64,000 nucleotides of DNA from Pezicula radicicola (taxonomy: Eukaryota; Ascomycota; Leotiomycetes; Helotiales; Dermateaceae), in the NCBI GenBank assembly GCA_003008705.1, contig PDUO01000010.1, positions 1,240,001 through 1,304,000 on the forward strand. The letters run 5' to 3'. Positions 23,485 through 35,843 of the stretch are shown here, one piece after another. The position numbers and the translations under genes were made by a program. The notes below the pieces were generated by a model. It was not told the origin of the DNA. It worked only from the letters and a program-made list of their open reading frames with translations, and made no database searches. Numbering within the stretch: the stretch's first letter is position 1; each line of letters starts with the position of its first letter.

Positions 23485-24151
23485 ATGCAATTCACCACCT
23501 TGACCCTCCTCACAACCCTCACCGCTCTCGTAGCAGCAGCCCCAGCACCCCAACTCCCCGTAGCTACAGACCCCGCATACTTCGGGCTCGCAGCAATTAG
23601 AAGCGGCAGCGGCATCCAAGGATCCAGTTTCAGCGCAGCAAAAAGTTCCATATTCGCCGGATTACCAGATCAAGGAGCATCATGCGATGTTGAAGATCAG
23701 AATTTCGCGACCTTTTATCTTCAGGATGGTGGGCTTTATTTGTATGCCGCTAGTGCTACGCCGCAGCAGTTATTTGTTGATCGCTCGGGAATGGGTATGT
23801 TTATTTTTCTTCTAATTTTTTGGGGGGGGTTTTTTTTGTATATGTTATGGGGAAATTTTCATGAACTGATTACTGACGTCATGGTTTTATTTAGGTCAAG
23901 GAAAGCTTGGATATACAACTGGTGCTCAACCGGCTCCACGGAATGCTGAACGTACGGGATTTGCTCTTACGAATGGAAGTCTTCTATTCGATAGTGCGGG
24001 TTTGATTGCATGTCCTAATAGTATCGATGGTGCTTGGTCCATCTGGGTTTCTGTTGGTATTGAGAACCCAGCTGGTAATTCTAACTGTACTGGAATTGGT
24101 GCTCGTGCTATTGAGACGACGGAGCCTGTTGGATGTTTGTACACCGAGTAG
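23485..24151 (+). CDS. phiA: Secreted cell-wall protein, phiA-like
   Basis: Exons 23485-23794 and 23895-24151, joined by a 100-nt intron with a GTATGT donor and TTTAG acceptor; 188 residues, close to the usual phiA length. A signal peptide covers roughly residues 1-19 (MQFTTLTLLTTLTALVAAAP). The mature part has the FGLAAIRSGSGIQ start, the SCDVEDQNFATFYLQDGGLY core and the C-terminal GCLYTE typical of the family. In Aspergillus, phiA is a cell-wall protein needed for phialide development and is strongly expressed in conidiating cultures; here I infer only a similar wall location. Nothing in the flanks suggests a functional cluster. Confidence 0.8.
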
Positions 24152-26485
24152 ATTGTTTTAGAGAGGAGTGTGATGAGTTTGCTTGATGGAGGATCTTTCG
24201 TTATATATAACGTTGGTAAATTTAGTGTACAAATTAATTGAATATATTGTAATACCGTACTGGTTACTGCGTAGCTGTGGGTAATAGATAAACGCAAGTT
24301 TTGCTGACTATGAGCAACACAATTCCCAAATTTAATTTGACACTCAATGGGAAACCCGATCATTCGTCTCTGCTTGTGATAATTTGACAACAATTGTCAC
24401 ATGCAAAATATCAAACCATACACAATCCTCGCCAAGACATTGCTCCTGATTCACTTCCGCTTCATAGTGCTGCGAAGTCATACTTTGTGGCAGAACAATT
24501 GAACAGATTAGCGATCAAGCCCACATTTTGGCATACCTATCCTGAAAAACTCATTGCTATAGACGCACTCCTACGTCTTGTGATTCTTCTGTTGAGGCCA
24601 TCACAGGAAATTATCGGTTTGGTCGATTCTTCATGGGAATGTGGAAATTGGTAATAGGATCAAGTAGTTGAGGTGGGGGAGTACTAGTGAAAATTTAAGG
24701 TGCTGTGTTGTATTTGTGTTGGTTTTGCTAGTTTTACTTCTACTTTATCCTGACTTCAAGCATCTACAAAACGTCAAGTCCAACGATAGAGGAGAACGCA
24801 GTACACCAATGTTTCTTGTTTTCTTGTTTTCTTTGTCTTTTTTCTGCTCCGGGAACATAATGCAACGATGTAGTACTACATAGAACCCACGATTCTGGAA
24901 GGAGTTAGTATCGTATTTACTGACCCGAGACTTTTCGGAAGTAGTAACGCATGTGAATGCAGATCAATCTCGATCGTGTAACATATACAAACTCTAAGGT
25001 AATACAAATCATGTACAATGGCGGAGACTTCTCCTTTGAACCGGGTGTAACGAAACACCCATATCACTTATAATGAGAAAGATGAACAAAGACCGAAGTG
25101 TCAACCACCCTGTTTCCGAGATACCAAGCTACGAAACAAATTCCAAGCACGAACACTGCCGTCTCCGGTGCACAGCACAAGGCATGCGGCATGCCGTGTA
25201 ACACTTCGGTCGATGACAGGATCGGGCCGTGCGGGCCGCTACCTCCTATTACGTTGTCGTATTTTCTAGTGGACGTTGGACTTTATCGTATGTTGTGCGA
25301 CGGATCCGAGTTCCCATTTCTTGGGATCCGACAATTGTCTGGGCGGGAGTGCGAGTTGTATTTCTGGCCAATGATTGGTGATATGTTGGTTTTGGGAGAA
25401 GGAAGTCTGCCGATAATTTGTCCTGTGAATGTACTTAGGAAGCGGTGTGACAATCGGGAATCTTCTGTTTTCGCCTGATGCAGGCACCGTGCGACTGTTG
25501 AGATGCCTTTGGAGGTACTTTGTAGAGCGATATCGGACTAGAGAATTGGCAACTAAAACCTATTCTCATGCTCCATGATCCTAGCGCGAGGCAATAGTTT
25601 CCGCGAATGTAATATTTTAACTGTATTAACGTTTGTTTTTGAAGAAAAAAGAAGCACTCAACGGGCCCACAGAGATGTCGACATGGAATATTTGCCAGTG
25701 AGTGCTCGCTTAAACAAATCTCACAACTAACTGGAGTTGCGATCTGCCACAGCCTCAACCGAGAACCGGGGTCAATGACGTTCTAAACAAAAGGAATGAA
25801 AAATAGTCAGGTGGTGGTTGTGTGCCGCCATCGATAATCCTTGTGTCGGATGCTTGCACTCGGTACGCTCGACGTCGCGGAAATTGAGGCAAAATTATAC
25901 TTTTCGTTTTCGCCCTGCCTCTATCCCCAAATTCGGGAATAAAAGATGTGCAGGACTAAGAGTGCGTAAGCCATAAAGTTAATTAGAGATCATGTCCGGG
26001 GTTCCATTGATCCGGTTCGCGGGCACATACAAAGTTATTAGCAAAACATGCAATGACAACCAATCCTGGCACGCCAGTCTGCGGAATAGGGGACCTTGGA
26101 CCGTAATTACAACATTGGCAAACAAACTTGCAGTGAACAGCTGACTTGAGAGATAGCAGCAAGCCTACCAAATATCATACGTCCGGATACTTCATGCTTG
26201 TCTCCGGAATAAGAGGCAATTCAGATCTGCATATCTAATCTAGACTGGGGCAGAGTATTGACTTGAAGATTATACAACTGGTGGAGGAATCTGCACTTAC
26301 GGGTTGTGTGCAGAGATGTGGGAGCTTTCTCATGCCGCCTTCCTTTTTCTAAATGCGAAATCTGCATCATGTTTTGCTTTTGCGGGCAATGAGCAGCGTG
26401 ATTCACGAGATTTGAATGGTATATCAATGCCCTCAACCCCCCAAAAGTTTTCTTTCATCAGACTTGGCTTTCTATAATTTACAAA
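24152..26485. other. Gene-free region
   Basis: About 2.3 kb without a supportable gene. ORFs of 60-155 codons occur on both strands but lack recognisable motifs, credible start contexts or exon partners. The largest minus-strand frame (23926-24393) mostly opposes the phiA-like 3' end. Confidence 0.5.
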
Positions 26486-27592
26486 ATGGCCGTTCCAGTC
26501 CTAGACACTTCACTTTACATCTCTGGCTCTTTGGCTCAACGCGCTCAGTTCGCAGATGCATTGGTGAAGAGCTGCATCCAGCATGGCTTTGTGAAACTCG
26601 TCAACCACGGTGTACCTGAGCAGATGGTAGAAGAGCTCTTCAGATATGTAACGTGACCAATTTATACTCCTTCAAAAGATAAATCTGACACTTGTCGTAG
26701 GGTAGAGAGTTCTTTAAGATTTCCACGGAAGCTAAGCAAAAGATGCAAAATCCAGCTGGTCCGGATCCACAACGTGGTTGGAGTTGCATAGGTGCGGAGA
26801 GAAGTGCGAAACTTTATCGCACTGGAATAGGAGAGAAAGATACTAAGGCCAAACTCTCTGATGCCCGGGTATGCTTTGGGAACTCCAACTTGCATCGCCA
26901 TTTTTGCTAAAGTAAAATTTTAGGAGCACTTTGACCAAGGATCTCCCGCAGATATCGCTTTCCCAAACCGTTGGCCAGATGAAGTCGACTTACCTGGCTT
27001 TCGGGCCTTCATGGAGTCCTACTACCTGGCACTTGAAAAGGTTGGCCTTCAAATTTTACAAGCACTTGAACTTGGCTTGAAGGTTCCTCCTGGATCATTC
27101 ACCAACAAATGCCTTGGAGGCGCCAGTGAAGTTCGCATAAACCATTACCCAGAGATTGACCTGAAGGAGCTCAAGAACGGCGATGTCAGCAGAATTTGGC
27201 CACACACAGACCTTGGTGTCATCACTTGCCTTTTCCAGGATGACAATGGCGGCTTGGAGATGCAAAACCGAGTAAAATGTGACGGGTCTTTCGTGCCGAT
27301 TCCAAGAGAGTCACCGTCTGAAATGGTCATCAACATTAGCGAGACTTTCCAACGATGGACGAATGGGATTGTGAAGGCGGGGGTTCATCAAGTAACAATA
27401 CCTCCACATATGAAGAATCTCCAAGAGGGGGTAATTCCAACTAGGTTTTCGAATGCCTACTTCATGAAGGCCGATCGGAATGCGAACGTAGGTCCTATCG
27501 AGCAGTTTGTAAGCGAGAAGCATCCGTCAGAGTATGACAGCATCACCGCTCTTCAATATCACCAGCAGAGACTTGCAACAGCCTACGTTTAG
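26486..27592 (+). CDS. 2-oxoglutarate/Fe(II)-dependent oxygenase
   Basis: Exons 26486-26647, 26701-26868 and 26924-27592, with 53- and 55-nt introns; 332 residues, typical for the isopenicillin-N-synthase-like family. The N-terminal DIOX_N part includes HGFVKLVNHGVPEQM. The jelly-roll core has the iron-binding HTD (near residue 203), the distal His in AGVHQV (near 265) and the oxoglutarate-anchoring RFS (near 284). Such enzymes hydroxylate, desaturate or cyclise small molecules, often in secondary metabolism. It sits alone between gene-poor stretches, far from the PKS-NRPS, so its substrate cannot be guessed. All key residues are present, so it should be active. Confidence 0.9.
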
Positions 27593-30034
27593 AGTTTCCC
27601 CTTCACTCGTTACTTGGCTGTGAAGTAAAATAGGCGGGGTTGAAATTGGGGGAGTGATGCGATCAAAAGATGGGAACGGGATACAAAAAACGGGTCTGAT
27701 AGGGTTTTCAGGGATGTTCTTTTCCAAACTATGCAGTCGTTTTGCTTTCCGGTTTTAATGTCTAAAAGTCCTAAATAGCCTACCAAAATTGTTATAGGCC
27801 CAAGTTAGTCGTTGCTTTCTAGATGTGGAGGCATGAAACGTGATGCGTGATGCCTTGATCTTGCACTATTCAAACTAAAAGTATAAAGACAAACAAGAAA
27901 GATATTCAATAGTTGAGCATAACATGAAATAAAATTGTTATGTCGTAAATTGAGCAGTTGCTATGAAGTCGAGACAACTAAAGAGAGGGTGAGAATAAAG
28001 CGGTGAACCCAAAAAAATCCATCAAAAGGACAGTCAACAAAGCAGAGAACAAAATATACGACAAGAAACCGATTGGTTCAACAGACAGTATGGAGTGCCG
28101 ATTAGGACCTAGCCTGGTAAGAAGCCCCATAACGTCGGCTATGGTATCTGACAAACTGCTCCTTTCCCCAAAAATTACGTCCTTGGGATGTGACAAGTAA
28201 CCTGACCACACCCTCCAGTCCCTTCCACCATTCGTGATCAGCAAATCAGACTCAAAAGCTTGGTCTATTCGCGACCACAGTTGATTTTTCATCACAATAC
28301 TAATCGAAATCCAGCAGGTACAATCGACACAGCAGTCTTGTATCCGCTCATCCACACAATTGAAACACAGAGATCGGATCCTGCTGAGTCTGCCTCCATT
28401 ATTTCGGCCTAGGGAATACTAAAAGAAATATTGACGAAGTTCGAATCCAGTGGCATAGCTGAGGCTCTTCGTAGGAAGATTTCGATTAGCATGTGGTGGT
28501 AATTTGAAGCAAGCTTTGAAGAGTTGATGAACGGAGAGCAAGCGTTTGGTAATTCTGGTCGTGGGGAGATTTGTAGAGCCACACTCAACATTGCCGCATT
28601 CGTCAATCTACCTATCGACCACAATCATCCTCGATGATTCAGAATACTGTATCATGCTGAGCGGCGATGACTGAGAACATATCTTCCAGAACGGGTACAT
28701 CCGGTAGCGTAAAAACTAAGGGGGGGGGGGAAGTGCTTGATAACGAAAATACGTGGAAAATGGTTGCCAATGCCTTCTAGAAAATGTCAGATGAGGTGGA
28801 TGGGCTATGAGGTGGGTCAAGGACTCAAGGAAGCCGAATGTGCTCGAGAACGAATCCTTCCAGGTTGGATGCAACTTAGACGTGCGTTGAAAATAGAGAT
28901 ACCTACATATTTCTGCCTTTCGTAACCTGCGTGGATTGTGACCAAGTTGTCTTCTCTTTGCCTTCTTGGGAACTGGCAATGGTGCTCAGCCAAGCTGCCG
29001 ATCAAGTGCAGCGTTCTGTTGATGTATGATCTCTTTATGGTGTTCCATAGAGCAGAAGGCTTTGATTATGTGGCTCAGAAACAATAATAATTAGGATGGA
29101 CACCATTGCGGACCAAGATTAATAATTTCGCAGTGGTTTGGAGTGGAGGAGGTTGGAGTGAAAGCTGTAGGGAGATTAAAATACAGTAGCTAGCGTGGAT
29201 AAAGCCACCCCGCCGTGGCTCGCGAACCCTAAAAGTATCTATCAACTTCTATTCCCCCTCGACGCGTCCAACATCTCCTTACTAGCAATCACCAAGAGGA
29301 GATATCCCCAGTGATCCAATTCGGAGAATACGTTGACAATATGCCGAATCAACCTCCTCTCATTGGGAGCAAGACCAATCGGGGTGAGAGCTGTGCAAAC
29401 GACTGCGCAATCTCTTCGACCCGGTAGCCGGGTTCCTTTTGAATCCGAACATATGAAATCAGGTTCAAACTGAGCAATAAATGCGATATTGTCTGAATTT
29501 AGACGGCCAGCTAGGCTTGCTCAAGTGCATTATTCAAGTGTATCTGTACTCACTTGAGACCCGAGATTGTTACTAGTTCAAGGTCGCCCATCCATGCATT
29601 GGACTCTGTCAACTATCAGGGTCAGATCGAGCAAGTAAGCCAATATTGATTTAATTTCATCTCATTGGGTCCTCTTTATGAAAAGGTCCTTATAACTCAA
29701 TTACCAATCTCAGCAAGTTGTTCAAGCTAGATTGGCTGACAAGTCTTTCACTTGAATTCGTATCTCTATGGGTTATGGGGGTCCTTTAGCAGATACTTAT
29801 GAAGCTCCAATCTTGTAAACAGCAAATGAGCGCCAGCGCGTCAGAAACAAATTTATGGCTTTCTACTACCATTTCCACTAAAAACATTAGTTCTATCTTT
29901 TACAGCCTGTAACACCTTCTATTATCCAGATAACCGGTGAACTCCCACAATTATTCCCAACAGTACAAGATCGAGGAGAAAATAATAAAATATGCTTGAA
30001 CTTATGTACAAGACTCGCGTATCCTCGTTTCCGT
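27593..30034. other. Gene-free region
   Basis: About 2.4 kb with no gene I can support. A minus-strand frame at 27978-28355 has a hydrophobic C-terminal segment but no start context or partner exons. The rest contains only short frames. Confidence 0.45.
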
Positions 30035-30598
30035 TTACATTGTAAAGTCTACACAGCTCATATACGTCTGAGACGCCTCCTTCGAATTCCACCACCATTG
30101 TACAACACAAGCGCCAGCGGTACCACACTGTGATGAAACATCCGGCATCGTGATGCTGAACTGCGTTTGATTCTTCGGGATTTCCGTAGAAGTACTTGCG
30201 TAGACAGGGAAGTAGATAAGTTGGTCGCCAATCATCTTGTTCGTCGCCGTATCCACCACTGACACATTAGCAGTACCGGTGTGTTTTGCTTGAATATCGA
30301 CAGTGATAGGAACGACTTGACCCGGTGTGAATTGCTGGACATTATTGCTATTGTCCTCGAATGTCTGACCCTTGCAGAGGGAGACGTCGCAAGCCGCTGC
30401 GTCAAAGTCATTTTGCGAGGCTCCAATTTGTGTAAGCTGTTCAATGTTGCCGTACTCGTTTGATTGCAGGTTGTTGGTTACTTGTTGCCCGCAAACAGCT
30501 TTCATCGCATCACCTGCCTTCCGGGAAACTGGGTTGGTAACGATGCCGTGGCCGAGAGTGAGGGTAGCAAACGCCAGAGTGAGGAATTGGTAGTGCAT
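30035..30598 (-). CDS. Secreted LPMO-like protein (LPMO_10 type)
   Basis: 187 residues, single exon. The signal peptide ends at LTLG, so the mature protein begins His-Gly (HGIVTNPVSRKAGDAM), the N-terminal histidine that forms half of the copper-binding histidine brace in lytic polysaccharide monooxygenases. A second His lies in QAKHTGTANVSVVD (near residue 108), and the C-terminal TYMSCVDFTM and paired cysteines fit the small fungal chitin-binding type-4/LPMO_10 proteins. It may oxidise chitin or another wall polysaccharide, or be a copper-binding relative without that activity; sequence alone cannot decide. The gene is isolated. Confidence 0.8.
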   Translation of the reverse strand: MHYQFLTLAFATLTLGHGIVTNPVSRKAGDAMKAVCGQQVTNNLQSNEYGNIEQLTQIGASQNDFDAAACDVSLCKGQTFEDNSNNVQQFTPGQVVPITVDIQAKHTGTANVSVVDTATNKMIGDQLIYFPVYASTSTEIPKNQTQFSITMPDVSSQCGTAGACVVQWWWNSKEASQTYMSCVDFTM

Positions 30599-31789
30599 TT
30601 TGAAGTTAGGTTGAACCTATAAAAAGATGGTATATTCACAAAGTGAAGCCTGAGACTAAGCTCAAAGGGACTGGTTTATTGGAAATGACTGTCGAGAAAA
30701 GAGCGGAAGTATTGTGGATCCCACGCAACTAGCAGGAGAGAAGAAGATTATATATCAGTAAAACGAAGCGAGAACAGGAAGTGGTCAACATGGAGTCATG
30801 CCATCGGAAATCAAGACCGGATGGTACGCTTTCCAGCGCACACGATATTTACGACTGCCGACATGACATCAGACAGTCTCGCAGCTTCGCAAAGCGAAGT
30901 TCTTTCGCAACTCGTCCCCCAAAGCAGAATGGCATCGTTAATGAGCCTCGGTATACAAACCTTTCTGCTTATTCTTGGTACCCATGATACAGACGCTCAG
31001 ATGGAATAGACTTGTTTTGAGTACGAAAGGTACAGAGCATAAACATCTCAACTTTCGAGAGGTTTCTCAACCATCGTCTGTTAGCCACATGAGACAGATA
31101 CCCTTCGGTTTTCTCCTTGGCCAAGAGACTTTATTTAGCGAGCAGAAGGGCACGCGATGCACGAAAGGGGTGATGCGACACAGGGATTTCATGCAGATGA
31201 TGTCTGTGCACTCCTCCCACACATTACTTTACGAACACCACCAGCACAAAATGCTGTGATCTCATGTTCGGATGTTTCGTTGATTGATGTGCAAGGACCC
31301 TGTCGCGAACCTCCCAATGCGTATGAAGTTTCTATGAGGGGTTCATGCGAACACGGCGAACAGGAGTCGTTTGCTGATGTTGACCCTGTAGGATTGCGAG
31401 AAGAGGAAGGGACGGACGGATGTGATGTGATGATGCAATCGCATCGGATGTATTGATGAGTCCGCAAAGATGTTTTCTGTCCCAGATACAATCGAGTCCA
31501 CTGGATACCAAAGGTATCTGATCTTCTGAGGGTTTGAAAAGGGCTGCAGGGATTTTGGCATGTATCAATACTTTTCAACACTGCACATGGGCTCTTTGGG
31601 CTTTCTTAAATTTATGTCTAAACGCTATTCGCTGTTTGAAATATCACTAGAGGCTAATTTGGTTATGGATCCGACCAAGTTACTTCTATTCTTCGGTTTG
31701 GATTAAAGGTCATTTATTTTCGGTTTCGTCATCACCTTTCCCACAGGATATTTATAATTACTCCACCAATAAACTACTCCAATGACACA
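30599..31789. other. Gene-free region
   Basis: Overlapping frames on both strands between 30780 and 31580 mirror each other and carry no recognisable motif, so I do not call a gene. This is shared space between the LPMO-like gene's promoter and the hydrolase gene's 3' end. Confidence 0.5.
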
Positions 31790-32972
31790 TCATATGTTCT
31801 TCTCGGCCTCGGAAACCATAACAACAAGACGTTTCAAAACCTTCTGGTAATCCCTATCTTCACCATTTGGATACCTAATCATAGCACCATGAGTCTTCCC
31901 CAGTTGAATTTGCATCGCATCCAAATCATCATCTACAGCATCTTCAACCTCACTCGGAATATCCTATCCAACACAACATAAATAAATTAGCAAAACAAGC
32001 ACACAGACTATCGAAATCTAGAAAACTCGTCTAAAAATACGAACCTGTCCCGGAATAGCCTCGTCAAAATATCTCGTAACAAAACATTCGCTAATTTCAG
32101 AATATCGAATATTAGATTCCGTCAACCAATTCAGATCACGTTTTAAAGCTTTCATAGCTGGCGATTCTTCTTGTTCGGAAGGAGGAAATTGAGATGATGA
32201 TGAGGCGAGATTATTGAATCCATGTTCTGCGTTTCGAGGGACTCCGAAGAAGAGAATTCCATATGTTGAAGATTTGATGTTTGGATTTGGTTGGGTTGAT
32301 GTTGCTAGTGCCTTTCCAAATAATTAACTTTTTGGGTCAATTTTCTTTTGAGTAAAAGAATGGTGTTTACATACACCTTTTATTAACATCCCACCGAAAC
32401 TATGAGCTAGGAAGATAATTGGTCTTTGTCCGCTCTGTTCATCAATTAGTATTGACATCGATACCCAGCCTGGAAACGCAAACAAGACAAAAAATCAACT
32501 TACATTACTGTTTCTTCTCACCTCCTCGATATCCCTCAACAACCCAGCCGCCATATCTTCAACACTACGACTCTCACCTGAACTTCCCGAAGAAGTTTTA
32601 GATGAGGCATACCCATATGAAAAAACTCGTATCGATGGTATATCTCTAGGTGATATATCACGCAACCAAAAAACTCCCGTCTCCATATCTGTCCAGGATT
32701 TCGACCAGTGACCTCCATCTCCATGGATGGCTATTACACTTTTATTATATGTGTCAATTAGACTTCTTATCTGGAGTTTAAGAGTGGGGAAGAAATAAGT
32801 AATGTGAAACTTACTCTACTGTTGCATTATCATTTGTATGTATCAGTTTCAGTCCGATGGAATCTGAAGATGATGAGCCATTATTAGTTGTGTCTTTTTG
32901 CTGTTGGTGAGAGGGGGAAGATTTATCGGGTTTAGAGAAGGCTTTGGAGATCTTTTTGTAGAGTTTTTTCAT
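31790..32972 (-). CDS. Alpha/beta hydrolase (lipase/DUF676- or SERAC1-like)
   Basis: Five exons on the minus strand: 32972-32815, 32738-32504, 32434-32375, 32311-32045, 31963-31790; 297 residues, with all splice phases consistent. The oxyanion-side motif is IHGDGGHWSKSW, and the nucleophile elbow is AHSFGG (Ser near residue 145), followed by GILFFGVPRNAEHG. The arrangement matches the short fungal lipase-like hydrolases often annotated as SERAC1/DUF676 domains, which frequently precede NB-ARC or ankyrin regions; this one stands alone. Acidic loop residues in DIPSEVEDAVDDDLD could surround the catalytic acid. The raw frames look broken, but the introns (63-81 nt) restore a continuous domain. 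Confidence 0.8.
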
Positions 32973-34247
32973 GACTTGATTTGTTTTGGGTGATATGTAT
33001 GTGGAGAAGGATGTTTTTGATGTTTTTGCATTAAATTGAATTGAAGAGAATTGTAGTCCGGGTTTTGGAAACTACCTTAGCTACCTTAGACTAGGCAGCA
33101 GCGGGGCACGTGAGATGTCACATGTAACTTTTATAATGTAATTAGGCTTGTGTTAGGAAAATAGTCGTAATAGTTGTGTATAGGAATGTTATAGCATCTA
33201 TTCCTGAGGAGTGTCAAGTTCAGCTGTCTTATGCGTACCATCTTAAGAGTTTCTTGTCCCCCTTTCAGTTATTTTCTTGTTCAGGCAAGTCTCGATAGAC
33301 AATAAGCGAAGAAGATAGGGGCCCATGACTGCCTAAGATTCATGCTTACCTGAGGGGATCTTATCTAACTTTCTGTGAGGTGGGGATGTATTCTTTTGTT
33401 CTCCAAAAGTTGGACTATCATTATATAATAATTGGTGAATACTACGTTGATAGAATCATGTATGGCAAGAGTACTTGTACCTCGAGTATTTTCACTGGAT
33501 GTCTTGATTGAGATCTAGTAACTATCTAGAACCAGTCTCATCACTGTAAAACTATATTTTCAGCTAAACTGTACATCATTCTCTATTTGCTTCTGATAAT
33601 AGGTACTTTGTCAGAAGTTTTGCCTTGACATTCCTCTAGGAAAGGGGTACTAGTGTACTAAGAGAAATTCGCCAAATACGGACAATCGAGGTATGAATAG
33701 GTCTCTAGGCAGAGATTTGCCGATTAATAATGAGAAGATTCTTAGGCAAGAAGCTCTTGAATTATGCTCTAGAGGAGAAAGTTAGTAAGAGCATAATAGT
33801 AAACAGGTTATAAGGGTTTAACTTAGTTGTTTATGAATAGTAAGCACTTTTTTTGTAGTTGTGGGCAACTCAAAATGCTAGCTCCTAGAATTCGGCAGCA
33901 AAACGAAGAAAAATTCTGTGTTCTATATGCTTTGCAGAGTTGTAGGCGTAGTGTATTAAAGGGTTTTGATTAGTTTACTAACTAGAGGTTAGGATGACTT
34001 GGTTTATTACTACTATGGTGCTAACGATTAGCTCACTAGAAGTGACCAAGATTCGGAAACCTCCTTTTCGAAACAAATTCTTAATTTGACTTCAAGTTCG
34101 CAACAAGACGAAGAATCTACACAGTTGCATATTCACACATTCGCACATTTCTTATTAAATCTACTCCACAACCAGCAACTCCACTTGCGACAAGCATCCT
34201 CGTCTCGAATAAAGAAGCAATACTTTCATCAGAACTTGCAGTGCAAA
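32973..34247. other. Gene-free region upstream of the OMP decarboxylase gene
   Basis: No supportable ORF. DNA of mixed composition forms divergent promoter space between the hydrolase and the OMP decarboxylase gene. Confidence 0.5.
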
Positions 34248-35186
34248 ATGTCATCGAAATCTAACCTGCCCTATGCTACTCGTGCGAAACAGCATCCTCA
34301 TCCAGTAGTAAAACAGCTCTTCAACATAGCCGAAGCCAAGAAATCAAATATAATAATCTCAGCCGACATGAGAACAAGTTCAGAGCTTCTAGCACTCGCA
34401 GATAGTAAGTCAAAACACCTAATCTCAAAACCCCAAAAACGCAAAACTAACAAAAGCAAAAAACTAGAACTCGGTCCTTATATTGCAGTGTTCAAGACAC
34501 ACATTGATCTAATCTCGGACCTAAGTGACGAGACAATCACAAATCTTAAAAGTTTGGCTCAAAAACACAACTTCTTAATTTTCGAAGACAGAAAATTCGT
34601 TGATATAGGTCATACTGTACAACAAAAATATCACGGTGGAGCACTCCGTATCTCTGAATTCGCACACGTTGTAAATGCAAGTATTCTAGCTGGAGAAGGA
34701 ATAATCGAAGCTCTAGAACAAACGATAAATGTAACTTCGTTTCCTTATAAAGGAGAAAGAGCTATACTTATTCTGGCTGAGATGACTACGGCTGGTTCTT
34801 TAGCAACGGGTGATTATACAAGGTCTTGTATTGAGATTGCTAGGAAATATAAAGGATCTGTTATTGGATTTGTGGCTACGAAATCGTTGACGAATTTTGG
34901 AGGGGAGGATCAAAGTGATGTTGAAGATGGTGATGAGGATGAGGATGAGGATTTTGTTATCTTTACTACTGGGGTTAATACTGTTACTAAAGGTGATAAT
35001 CTTGGTCAACAGTATCAGACACCAAAATCGGCTATTTCAAGTGGTTCGGATTTTGTTATTGCTGGGAGGGGATTTATGCTGCGGTGGATCCTGTTGAGGC
35101 TGCTAATCGGTATCGGATGGAGGCTTGGGAAGCTTATTTGGTTAGGACTAATCAGAAATAGAATTTTCTCGCATTGGGATAGGTAG
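34248..35186 (+). pseudogene. URA3/pyrG: Orotidine 5'-phosphate decarboxylase with a 3' frameshift
   Basis: Converts OMP to UMP, the last step of de novo pyrimidine synthesis. Exons are 34248-34404 and 34468 onward; the 63-nt intron (GTAAGT, CTAAC, CTAG) is a multiple of three, so it can be misread as a 21-residue insert. Catalytic motifs are intact: FKTHIDL and [10 protein letters not shown]. An acidic insert ([12 protein letters not shown]) before FIFTTGVN-like sequence is common in filamentous fungi. In the G4 run at 35068-35071 one base appears missing: the expected [18 protein letters not shown] end continues in the next frame and stops at 35161, whereas the actual frame reads on to 35186 with unrelated residues. 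This is either a real mutation or a homopolymer sequencing error. If an error, the gene is normal. Confidence 0.85.
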
Positions 35187-35843
35187 CTATATTTGCTAAC
35201 GCAACGTTGTTTAACGGACTATGTATAAACTTCTATAGCTTACCTACTTAGGGGTACTCTGTCCGCTCCACAGATCAAAGAGGTGATGGTTATGATGGGA
35301 GGTATTAGAAGATTTTGAGGAGCTGCGTGCAAATAATTAGCCAGAGTAGCAATTATATTAAGGGGGATAAATAAGCTTATCTGAAACCAGGCACGTATTT
35401 ATGTCTTGTATTTGAATCATGATAACCACGATTTTCTTTACATGCATTTCAGCCGCCATATTCACGTGCAATTTCTCATCTCGACGACAAGCACAAGAAC
35501 GTTATAGTGGCGCATTCAATAAAAGCTTGGCGTATATCCCTGCATTCGTGGCTTTGTTAACAGTACTTCCGTACAACGACCAGCGGTCCAGACTACAATT
35601 TCGCCAGTGGCTGGAGGAGAGCATTGATTTGTGTATTGTTTCAACGGCTAAGGAGGAGGCCCAGACCTCCGCAGAAAGGAGAAAGCAATTGAAATTATTG
35701 GATGGATGGGATGGGGTGGTACGGTGATGATCGATGAAGTCATCATTTTTAAGAGAGGAGAAAGGACACAATGCCGAGCAACACACACGCAATCACGCAT
35801 CTTTCAATTGCCTTTATTTCCGAGGACCTTGAAAGGTACTGTA
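35187..35843. other. Intergenic region, no gene called
   Basis: A plus-strand frame at 35419-35727 (102 codons, hydrophobic N-terminus, charged C-terminus) is the only candidate. It lacks any recognisable motif and ends next to the mariner-type element, so I left it out. Confidence 0.4.

Noticed and set aside
25098..25478. 126-codon plus-strand frame in the gene-free region
   Set aside because: No motif, no partner exon and a competing frame on the other strand.
27978..28355. 125-codon minus-strand frame with a hydrophobic end
   Set aside because: Possibly the last exon of a gene, but I could not find upstream exons or a family match.
34405..34467. A 21-residue Lys-rich insert in OMP decarboxylase
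   Set aside because: GTAAGT, CTAAC and CTAG signals show an intron whose length is a multiple of three; removal gives LADKLGPY.
35419..35727. 102-codon plus-strand frame
   Set aside because: Hydrophobic start but no motif or clear context; evidence too thin for a gene call.
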